Shown: piece after piece, positions 54,701 to 64,000 of the stretch
How the letters are laid out: each line of letters starts with the position of its first letter
How positions within the stretch are numbered: the stretch's first letter is position 1
NCBI GenBank assembly: GCA_002914805.1
Contig: JXTB01000386.1
Location: 118,531 to 182,530, forward strand
Origin: Parasponia andersonii
Taxonomy: Eukaryota; Streptophyta; Magnoliopsida; Rosales; Cannabaceae
DNA length: 64,000 bases
Direction: 5' to 3'
Made by a program: the position numbers and the translations under genes
Notes under the pieces: generated by a model
Database searches by the model: none
Seen by the model: only the letters and a program-made list of their open reading frames with translations
Told to the model about the DNA's origin: nothing

Positions 54701-56933
54701 CAGTGCAATGTGCATGGGGTGGGTTTTCAATGTGTCTGAGACGCACATGATTCTGTCAATAAGGGGTACTTGCTTTGTTTGGTATAGATTTCATATGCAA
54801 ATCAACAAAGGGGAAAGAGGGTCCATATAGAAGAGCAGCTAAAGAGCTAAATTCTTTTATACAGCTCGATGTGTTTCTATATACAATTATACACACATAT
54901 ACATAAAAAGAACTAAATGTATACATATACATATGCTACACGTCGTAGGGGGGTCCACTTCCATATAACTGCTTCCTAAGATATTCTAGCCATGCATATA
55001 TTTTCAGCAAGATATATCTTTCTATGTGTATATATTGTCTCCATTATTAATACCGAGCAATAAATCTTTTTGAGTTATGGGGGGCTGAATGGAATACCAG
55101 AAAGAAAAATTGGGAAAACTGCTTATCCAATATGGAACATAATCTGAAAATGGGGCTTAACATATCCACATCATCACTTTGACGATGAATGACGATGATC
55201 ATGATCAGTGTACCACTGGCCTTCACCATGCAAATGCACTAAATGTTGTTCTAAAAGGAAGTTTCCTTTTCTAAGTGGGATGTTGACTTTCTTATTCTTT
55301 GCAGAGAGAGATCACTTATTATATTTCTTGAGAACAAATCCAATGCCATGATCTGTGCCCAATGGTATGTGATGGAGGCAGAGAGACCACGGGGGCAAAG
55401 TCTTTAATTCAAATTAAAACACTTGCATATCCAAGTTGGCTAAAGTGCATCTTTCTTTGGTTTTTTGACAATTTGTCATGTTGTTTTCCATTTTGGTCTG
55501 TGGCTTGCAGTCATGACTCATGAGGCCCCCGGCTTATGGTTCTTACTTCTTAAATCCTATACGCCTTTACAGCTTGGACATTTGCATTACTTGTCTGGCA
55601 AGGATTGAACTCCATTTTTAACTTTTTTAGAGTGCAAGTGACTCTTATCAAAGCTTATTCACATGTTCACTTAAGGAATATTACTACTACTTCCAATACA
55701 ATAGTATTTAGACCATTGATCTTATAAAATATGTCAAACTTTTACCATATGAGCTTGTGAATAGTGTTATGAGAGAGAGAGATAGAGAGAGAAAGAGAGT
55801 GAGGGGGATCAAAGCATCAATACAAAGAGTATCCTGTGATCTTTAGTTACAACAGATCATTAAAGTTTCATCTGAAATGGCTTAATTTCTGAGACAAAAG
55901 CTTTCAATCCTCCCTACCCTTTTGGTATCTTTACTCTTTAATCATCCATGGAAAAAAAAAAAAAAGTATGATGCTCTCTAGTCCAAGCTGTATGGTTTAA
56001 ATTCCTAGCCCAAAAGTCTTATCTGTAATGAAGGAAAACATGTTAGTTTTACATCTGTGTATATTATCTATACTACGTGTGTTGCCCCACAAGGAAAAGT
56101 TAAACCTAATGAAATGTGGACAACTCAATGCTTCTTGTTGATCATTATGGGTTTCCATCTATTTAGTGACCGAGATCAATCAGCATAAAATAATGGAGAA
56201 AAAACTCATAAATAAAACCGGCATTTAATTCTCAATTTAACTAAGCCACATGATGAACATAAATAATAGGTGAAGCTTTAGTCCCTTTTTTGTAGGGTGT
56301 AGCTAGACATCAATTTCTCATTAAATATATGCACAGTCGTCTCATACACTTCTCTTCACTGAGCTTTCAATTCTAAGCAAGCTGCAAACTAGAGAATGGT
56401 CTCTAGTTAATTGATCCCATTACTCAGTGGTACATTTAATTAAGTAGGCTGCTGCCACGGTTTGACTTTGCTTCACTATTTTTATTCACTAAAATTAACT
56501 CTCATGTCCTTTTCAAGACGTTATTACGACCAATAATTTCAAAACAAGTCTCCTGTTCTCTTCAGCAATAATAAAAATAATCAATAAATAAAAATAAAGA
56601 CTGGTGTCTATAGCTAGGTACATTAACTGATAAGGTCATTTTCTTTTCATGAGAAAACATTGGTCTTAATTGCAATCCATCCAGATCAAGATCACATTTC
56701 GATCGACTGAAATCTTAAACAAATAAGACAAGTTTATTAATCTCATCAACCAGAACTTCTAACACAATTAATAATAAAATATGAAACTTTACACTATTTC
56801 TGTTCTAGCACCAAAAGAGCACTTCCAAACCTTCCCTTAATCAGTTCCAAGATAATATTCTAGATCCAAAAGTAAGCAAAATTAAGATATATAATCCGAA
56901 TAAGCACCAAAAGGAGGAGAAGCTATATACTAA

Positions 56934-58361
56934 TTAGAAAAAATCAGCAGATTCATCTAGAATCATGTCACTAAGTACTTCTTTCCCTTGAGCAGCACCT
57001 TCATCAAACAACCACTTCTCAAGCAATGACAATGGCAATTGAGCACTAGGATCTGGGTTGCTCTCATCTTGGAATAAGCTAGCCTCGGGGGACATATTAG
57101 ACTGTGAAAAATCAGAATTTGAAGACTCAAAAGACTCAAAACCAAACAAGGACTCAAACGCCTCAGACAAATCAATCCCATTGTTGTTTGCAGAAGTAGT
57201 ACTTAGTGGGGTCCCTTCACTAGAAGCAGAATCAGTCCCAGTTGTATACAAGTTGCTAACTTCACTCTGAGCCATTTTAGTTCTCTTTGGAGGATTTCTC
57301 ATCCAACTTTTGAGCAATCTGGATATGTTCTCTGTGCTAGAAGCATAGGTTGATGTTTGGGGCACTTGTTTTGTGGTTGAAGGGAACCCGGATGAAGAGG
57401 GTTTCTGGTCAGTCAAAGAGGTTGACTTTTCAGGAGACAGAGCCTCGGACAGAGCTTGCTTTGCCATACGAATGTCAGTTTGAAGTCTCCTCTCCCACTG
57501 GCCTCTAGACATAGTTGGCTGTGAAGATGAAAACTCTTCTCTAGAATGAGAATTACCTTCAAGACCTGCTTGAAGCTTACTGAGCTTCTTCTTCAAGTAG
57601 GTGTTCCAGTAGTTTTTAATGTCATTATCTGTTCTCTGTGGAAGGTAAGAAGCTATAGCAGCCCATCTGCATCATAATTCATGTGTCATAAATTAGAAAT
57701 TGAAGAGACCAAACCATATTATATCTTGTATACTTAAAATACTGATATTACTAAGAACACAAAAAATAATTGATTAAACTAAGTATGGCATATCTTAGGG
57801 GGAAAGACGTGAGAGTATATTACCTATTGCCCAAAAGTGCTTGAAGGTGGATTATCATCTTCTCCTCATGGTCGGTGAAGTTACCACGTTTGATCCCTGG
57901 TCGAAGGTAATTAGTCCAACGAAGCCTACAGCTCTTACTACATCTGAGCAGCCCTGACATGATGCCCAAATAGAAGAATTAGACTATGATGTCAACACCA
58001 AAATAGAAAATCGGTTACCCCTTTTCATCATTATGTGTAAATCTTATAGTCCTTAACTTTATTTATTTTCTTTTATTAATAAAGACACTTTTGGGTGCTC
58101 TTTCCAATTACCCACTTGAAATATTATAAGAAAAATTGAATCTTGATCATCCCAAGTCAAATTAAGAGTGAAAAAAAAAAAGCAGTTTATATGTCATTGA
58201 AATAAAATAATAGTAAAGAAAGAAATGTAACCTGTATTAGTAGGAACAGCCCTCCAATTCCCAGGACCATGCTCTTGAATGTAAGAGACTAAAATGATAT
58301 CTTCTTCAGGAGTCCAAGGTCCTTTCTTGACTCCTTTATCACAACAAGGAGGTCTACCCAT
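56934..58361 (-). CDS. R2R3-MYB transcription factor, subgroup 1 (MYB30/60/94/96; MYB306-like)
   Basis: Three exons: 58361-58232 (130 nt), 57953-57824 (130 nt) and 57666-56934 (733 nt), together 330 residues. The intron positions are those of typical R2R3-MYB genes. R2 and R3 repeats fill residues 13-115, with spaced tryptophans and the helices [20 protein letters not shown] and [14 protein letters not shown], then [18 protein letters not shown]. Subgroup-1 marks follow: [40 protein letters not shown] and [13 protein letters not shown] near the C-terminus. Relatives control stomatal opening (MYB60), cuticular wax and drought response (MYB94/96) and hypersensitive death (MYB30); which applies is not readable here. 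Oddities: the N-terminus reads [11 protein letters not shown], one residue shorter than the usual CCDKxGVKKGPW, and NTYL replaces the common NTHL. Confidence 0.93.
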
Positions 58362-60418
58362 ATCACCTGGTTTCTCTAATTCAGTCCAAGTAGTAATAAT
58401 AATAATACTAATTAGGCTTTATTTTTCAAGACACAAGAGGCTACTATATATATATAACTATAAATCTTCTTCTTTGTTTGGTTTTTCTTTCTGGGAAAAT
58501 GCTAAGACAAGGAGACTAAAGGCTAAGGTTATACTAGCCTTGGTGCATTGTCTTGCCTTCATTTATAGAAAAAAAAAACACTAGAGAAGAAGAAGGGAAG
58601 AGGGTACGCTGACCTAAAATCAACAATAGAGAAACCAAAGAGTCAAAAGTTGACAGCAAGAGCATTTACTCAAGGGCGTGCCAAAGTCAGCTGTGGCAAT
58701 ACCTCTTCTGCCTCTCGAAACCGCGTGGCATTCAATGAGGCTGCACAGGGAAAAAATTAAAGGAGAAAAAATCCTTTAATGTATAGCCGGCTTTAATGTC
58801 ACCACACCCCATATAACATGAATAATGTGGTTTTAGCTGACTCTACTATATATACTACTACTCGTAAAAACCAAGTAGTGCTCCTAATCTCCCAAGCTCT
58901 CTTTTTCCAATAATCTCTTTTCATCTAAATAATTGGATTCATATATAGCTATATAAGCTACCTATATTTATGATAATGTTCTAGCTATGTCTCTAGCTCT
59001 CGTCGGAAGTTTGAATTTTCTTCTCTTGTGAATTAAACAGTTCTACTTTCTTACCATAATAATGATCACAAAAAAAATGTCTAGGAAGAAATTCATTTTT
59101 TTCAACGGAACCGACAGGTTATAACTAAATCATGTTTAACAGTTGGATGTGTTTAGCCTTATTATTAGTTATTAAGTTCATAAATACATACATGCACGTT
59201 AGTATGTTTGGATATACATGTAATATTCTTCCATACATAAAGTCCCTCAGATGCATCATCTTTTTTTCTTTCTTTGTTTGTGATAATTCGATGCATCATC
59301 TTTGGGTCAATTAAAAATGTTTTTTTTTTTAATTTTGAAAAGACATTATAAATAAACAAATATATATATATATATATGTGTGTGTGTGTTTAGATACGGA
59401 TCATTAAGTGGCTAGCTAGCTTCAATTTTCAATAAGTATAACAATTATCGTAAAAATGAAGTTAATTAAAGGTTTGGCCATGTATACAAATTCAAATTTC
59501 CAATTGGAAATTGTCTTTGTAACTGTATATATTCTCGTGCAATCGTCATGCATCTGTGCTGCATGGATAGCGATGTTGACAAAAGTCAACCACAAAATAG
59601 AAACCAATCGCCACGTGAGCTTCTTAATTTATCTTTGAAAATATTAAAATCTCGAGAATGGGACTACATTATTATTGCCTATTGAACGAGCAAGCACTCA
59701 TTGATCGATTGAGCTAGGGCTTCATCAAGGTTCACTACTTTTAATCAGCTAATTTAATTACTATTTTTATTTGTTAGTGGTGGGAATATTAGCCCCTAAG
59801 TTTGTCTCGTGAATTTATTGCTATAGTTAAGGGTTTGAATGATCTATATCGTGAGGATAAAGATATGTGGCTCTTCCAAAATTCTTAATGAAAATATATG
59901 TCTAGCTATATATAATCATATACATAGTTTTATAAATATTATATACGTTTTTATTTGAATCTAATTATAGTGTACACTTTTCAATTTGTAACGATGACAT
60001 ATGTAACCAACATGTATAGATAGCGTCAAAAAAATAAAATAATAAATCTTATTTCTCATATAATATTACTGTTAACTTAGCATGACTATATATACATTTA
60101 TATTTAAGTTTTAATTGCTTTGTGGAATATTTCAAGATGCGCAAGAGAAAGAAAAAGGAGGTACCAGATCCCATACAACGCTTTATTTCACTTGGTCAAA
60201 ATGGATTGAAGCTTCTCATATAAAAATATATAAGCTTATGGTATCTTAGAAGATAAATAGATTACTAATTAAAGAACTTCACGCTTTGATAATTAGTACT
60301 TAGATACCCTATGTGATTAGAAAGTTAACCATCTTTAGTCGAATGTCTTAGTCAATTGGTCTATTTTGCTTTTCTAATCGATAATATATATATATATATA
60401 TATATTTGCCAATTTAAT
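58362..60418. other. MYB upstream region and intergenic DNA, no gene seen
   Basis: The first few hundred bases upstream of the MYB are the likely promoter. Further out are AT-rich sequence with (TA)n(GT)n near 59361-59390 and a (TA)n run near 60384-60404. No coding exon or RNA gene was recognised. Confidence 0.5.
58561..58567 (-). promoter_or_regulatory. Probable TATA box of the MYB gene
   Basis: On the minus strand, CTATAAATGAAGG stands about 200 bp before the ATG at 58361, after a pyrimidine run. Transcription would start near 58530 and the leader would be about 170 nt. An alternative TATA-like run (TATATATATA, 58445-58455) lies nearer the ATG. Confidence 0.4.
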
Positions 60419-60624
60419 GGGGTTTTATTTAATCTATGTGTAGGTATTTTTTTTAGTCGTTAGATTGTTATCTAATAGTAATCTAACAATTATAATGAGG
60501 TACATGAAAAGACTTGCATCATTAATATTTTTTATTTCTCTTACTTTTTAATATAAAAAAATTCACATGATTAATTTTCATTGACCAAAATAATATATAT
60601 GCATAGGTAAAAAAAAAAATACTA
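60419..60624. mobile_element. Second copy of the MITE-like element found in TRA1 intron 23
   Basis: It shares with 6543-6744 the left end (AATCTATGTGTAGGTATT), the core TTTTTTTTAGTCGTTAGAT, CTAATRGTRATC, GCATCATTAAT and the ATTGRCCAAAA segment. It ends with GCATAGGT plus an A run, the inverted counterpart of its left end. It too lies between (TA)n runs (60384-60404 and 60624-60638). Confidence 0.68.
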
Positions 60625-60639
60625 TATATATATATATAA

Positions 60640-62798
60640 GAATGCTAGGATGCATATTGTAAAATCTGAGAATTTTTAGGGGCAAAATATGCAATTTACA
60701 CTCAATGGTATTATTGTAATTTCGAATTTTTGGAATAAAATATTCAAAATATCTAGAATTAAATAATGGAGGTCTACAGTATTCTGAAATTGCAAAAAAA
60801 GGCCCTAAGTCTCTCATCTTTTCATAAGAGAGGATCCGAAAGAGAGAAAAATGCCTAGATCTACTGAAGCTCACCGTTGCCGGACGGACGCACTACCCCA
60901 CCCGGAAGAGGACTTGTTGAGCAAAATCCGACCAGCCACACCGGAAACGGAACTCCAATGACCAAGATCGGCTTTTCTGAAAGTACTGCCTCCGACGGCA
61001 TTTTCCAGCGAAATTTCCGTGGGCCAACATCGGCTGCTCTCATTGTCGGCATGTGGAGTCTTCTCTCGCCTTCGCCGACCTCCTCCAAGTGGTTGCATGA
61101 ATTAACTCACCTCCGATAAGATTTTTACTATGTTTACCAAGTTTGTAAAAGTGATATTTTTGTAATTATTTAGTTAGGCAATTATTTTATTAGAGCTAAA
61201 TTTATGAGGTGAAATAGGATTAAAAATCATGAATAATTATAGATGGTAGAAGTAAAAAAGATATCCGGAAGTGTGGTAAATTTGAATCACAAAAAGGGGA
61301 TATTTTTCTCAATATTTACAAAAAGAGGTATTTATGTAAATTTCAGAATTTTGAGCTTTATTAATGCTCGGGACCTCGAAACTGAATCTAACTTCAAATT
61401 TGGACTCAGTGAAGTCGATAGATGAATTTTGATATAAAATACCATTATGTTTCGAAGTAGAACGAAAATAAGAATTTCGTAGCAAATAATACCATTTTAC
61501 GTGTTGCGGGCCGATCCCGTACCGGGACTCATTTTTGACAAGGTATATATCTAATTAGCATTTTTAGGTACACTGAATTTAGTAGTTGCCTCTGTTTCTC
61601 CATTTGAGGCTTCAATGGAAAAGTCACCTTTTCAAATGGACTTATCGGGATTTAGAAATTATCGTTTGAACACCTGAGTAACCAACGAGGAATTTCATGA
61701 ATATCATTGATCTAGTATTAATACTATATCGAGGTAGGGGTTCGATTACTTAATTTTATATCTGTTTTGAATTTTAATTGAATAAAATTTATTTATGAAA
61801 AATCATGATTTTACAATGATTTTAAAAAAAAATTACTATTAATTGTTGAATTATGCTGAGATTGGACTATGTGGATTATTTTGCATATTTTTATATTGTA
61901 ACTATAGGGTAAAACAATGATGCACTGCCTATGTACAATGAATCCCAGAATAATACCAGGTTGGATTTTTAAAGCATGATTTGATTCGTGGATACATGAT
62001 TATTGTAAACAGTTACATGTTGTACATACCATAGGGTCACACACTTGAGTTTCATTATAGCATCTCAGTATTTTAGATTACTGACGAGTTACTACAGTGC
62101 TAAGTGAGAGACTTAGGCTCCTATGCAGGTTTTTGCTGATACGCCTACGGTAGTATTAGGATACTAGGTACCTCTGTTACAGAATCATTATAAGGCCGTG
62201 ATAGGAGGATGAGAGCTCACTTATTTACTAGTTAATGTATGATATGTATAATGATATGGATTTAGTTTTGGTTTCGAATATGTGATTATCCTGGATACCA
62301 ATGATTTAGAAATTTAATTTATAAATGGATTCAAATATACTAACTATGCAGGTTTGAGAAATTGTTTCCATTCAAAAAGTAATTCAATTCCTACTGAGTA
62401 TGTGAATGCTCACCTTTTCTTTTTTTCCTCTCAGGTAGTATTTGATGTAATTTTGGAAATTCAACAGAGGAGTAGTAAGGAGCTAGTTACCTTATTGGAA
62501 ATTAGTACTATATAAAATAATTATATTATTTGTCTTGGCTTGTATTAAATTCCTAGAGGGCCATTTCAAAGACTCAGTCTGTATAATTCTTGTATTGGAT
62601 TGTGAGACTGCTAATGATGATACTTGATTTATTTTAATAAATTTCATTAATAATCTACATCTAATGGTGATCATAAAACTATAGAAATTTTACTCTAAAA
62701 ATTATGTTTATAAATTTTTAATTTTTTTAAAAAAATTTTTAATTTCCATATATGAAATTCTCTTTCTGTCACTAGTCAGAGATTTGGGTCGCGACACA
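60640..62798 (-). mobile_element. Probable long gypsy-type (Del/Tekay-like) LTR
   Basis: In minus orientation it would begin at 62798 with TGTGTCGCGACCCAAATC and contains AAAAGGTGAGCATTCACATA followed by CTCAGTAGGAA, a pattern I associate with long Del/Tekay LTRs. It also has a GC-rich patch (60855-61110) and GTAATTTCGAATTTTTGGAA-type low-complexity text near the other end. No polyprotein fragment was found beside it, so it may be a solo LTR. The boundary near 60640 and the TSD are not resolved. Open frames in the GC-rich patch on both strands have no recognisable product. Confidence 0.45.
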
Positions 62799-63639
62799 TA
62801 TAATGAATCTATACCATCTATTGAGATGGACCAACTCTATTGGATGATTCGCACATGACCAAAGCATTCATCTATATTTAGACGATGGAAACAAATATGT
62901 TTCAAACGAAAAAACTCAAATTCATCGTAGATATAAGTCTTTAATGATTACCAAAGAAAGTGAAATTCTCAATACTGAAAGTAATTGATGATAAACCAAA
63001 TTTAACCTAAGGCAGAGTTGAATTAATGATTTGCAGAGAACAAGAATTGGGGTATGTGTATCTCGGCCGGGTGCTTGCATGTGATCGAAAGAGGGAAAGA
63101 AAGAGATAAGAGATGAAAAGGATGAGCTCTTTCTGTGTAGTACTCTTAATTAGTAGGCCTCTCTCTATCAAGCCTCCGGGGCCCATCATTTATCACCCCA
63201 TTACCGGCGAAAATGATAAACATAGATTAGAGAGTGATTAATGCTTGGCTATTGTCACTAATGGAACCGGCTAATAAACAATGGTGTTCCATTGATAATG
63301 TTGAATTTATAACCCATTCAAGAAAATAAAGGTATATTTTCAGGCGCCACAAAAGAATCTTATAGCTACTTCTATATATATTTTGTAGTACATCTCCATA
63401 TATCGTGCACTCATTTAACAAGTCCAGCTTATGGATTAGATGCATGTTAGAATATCTACATGCATATATATATATATATATGTATGTATGTATATTGAGT
63501 ATAAATACAATCCAAAAAAGACATAAGAAAGGGTAAGATGTTGTAACCTTAAAATAGAAAAACATATACATTTATATATTGGTTAACTTTTATTACTATT
63601 GGAATTGAAATTTTTTGTCAATTCATGTCAAATAATGAG
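62799..63639. other. Intergenic, no gene recognised
   Basis: AT-rich sequence between two LTR-like elements, with a (TA)n(TG)n tract at 63461-63490. No coding or RNA feature was found. Confidence 0.45.
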
Positions 63640-64000
63640 TGTTATGCGGTCTAAAATCCTAAGGTCGCATAAGGGTTAAGTTCGACCTCCTCCGTGATGG
63701 TTAAATGCGACCTCTTCCACAAGTTATATGCGACCTCCTCCGTGAAGTCTCTTTTTGCATAAGTATGTGTGTCTCTTTCTGTACAGGTGGTGGGAAACCT
63801 ACAAGAAAAGGGAAATGGAAGTATATGCTATGTCAAACAAGAAACCTACAAGGAAAGGGAAATAGAAGTCTCCTATTTATGATCAACTAGTTATCCGTTT
63901 TAAATGGTTATCCAATTATGTTGTTACTTAATTTACGTTACCCAATTGTATAGTTACCCGTTTATACAATTAGGATCCTAGGGACATAGGGTTACCTTTA
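63640..64000 (+). mobile_element. LTR of the same family as 32141-32669, truncated by the window edge
   Basis: It starts TGTTATGCGGTCTAAAATCC, matching the minus-strand start of the LTR at 32669. It carries three or four TGCGACCTCCTCC / TGCGACCTCTTCC repeats and further on CTAGTTATCCGTTTTAAATG and GTTATCCAATTATGTTGTTA, aligned with the other copy. It runs off the right edge before the expected TATA box and LTR end. The two copies differ in internal repeats and by many substitutions, so they come from separate insertions. Confidence 0.7.

Larger units (their letters stand above)
48409..56933. other. Intergenic 8.5 kb, AT-rich, no gene recognised
   Basis: Only simple repeats and repeat-like blocks were found: interleaved direct repeats at 49926-50520, a comparatively GC-rich patch with LTR-like downstream features at 51240-51720, a GAA run at 53745-53765, TA/CATA-rich stretches at 54541-54561 and 54630-54700, and GA-rich DNA at 55770-55800. 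Short open frames such as 53961-54188 have no recognisable product. The last kilobase should contain the 3' flank of the MYB gene. Confidence 0.5.

Noticed and set aside
58294..58584. Plus-strand 96-codon frame over the MYB first exon
   Set aside because: It is antisense to the MYB R2 exon and leader, with no recognisable product.
60861..61119. Overlapping open frames of 75-80 codons on both strands
   Set aside because: They arise from a GC-rich patch and show no recognisable domain, no splice pattern and no start context. They probably lie within an LTR-like block.
63640..63740. GCGACCTC repeats as a CRISPR-like array
   Set aside because: The units are short, imperfect, lack regular spacers and lie inside an LTR. 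The genome is a plant's.

Overview
The window is nuclear DNA from a flowering plant, most likely a core eudicot. It has GT-AG introns, AT-rich intergenic DNA, Ty1/copia, LINE, MITE and SINE-like debris, and plant gene families (TRA1, WEB/DUF827, subgroup-1 R2R3-MYB). The sequence does not let me name the species.

Layout. 1-21646 (minus) is TRA1/TRRAP, the giant PIKK-family pseudokinase scaffold of SAGA and NuA4. I resolved 31 coding exons in frame (about 3,381 residues). The kinase-like and FATC end lies beyond the left edge. Its introns hold two LINE 3' tails with target-site duplications (TSDs), a micro-tail and a MITE. 21647-23661 is a promoter region with a telo-box, site II motifs and a degenerate TGTCGTTTTT repeat. 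23662-24818 (plus) is a WEB/DUF827 coiled-coil gene and 26353-26748 (plus) a small plant protein gene. 30883-38445 (minus) is a broken second copy of TRA1: exons 19-24 plus, separately, the last three exons with kinase-like tail and FATC. It carries stops, a frameshift, a lost splice acceptor, a solo LTR at a splice donor and an LTR-element remnant.

38559-48408 holds two copia elements. The first is cut by a 337-N gap. The second is complete from LTR to LTR but carries two stretches repeated exactly up to single Ns (probable assembly joins), and an antisense 38-codon N-terminus of a D-aminoacyl-tRNA deacylase (DTD) gene between primer-binding site and gag. 48409-56933 is intergenic. 56934-58361 (minus) is an R2R3-MYB of the MYB30/60/94/96 (MYB306-like) group. 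The right end holds a second MITE copy, a probable long gypsy-type LTR and, at the edge, an LTR of the same family as the one inside the TRA1 relic.

The genes do not form a pathway: chromatin and transcription scaffold, coiled-coil protein, unknown small protein, cuticle/stomata-type MYB. The most unusual points are the dismembered TRA1 paralogue and the DTD exon inside the retroelement leader. I found no CRISPR, tRNA or rRNA gene.
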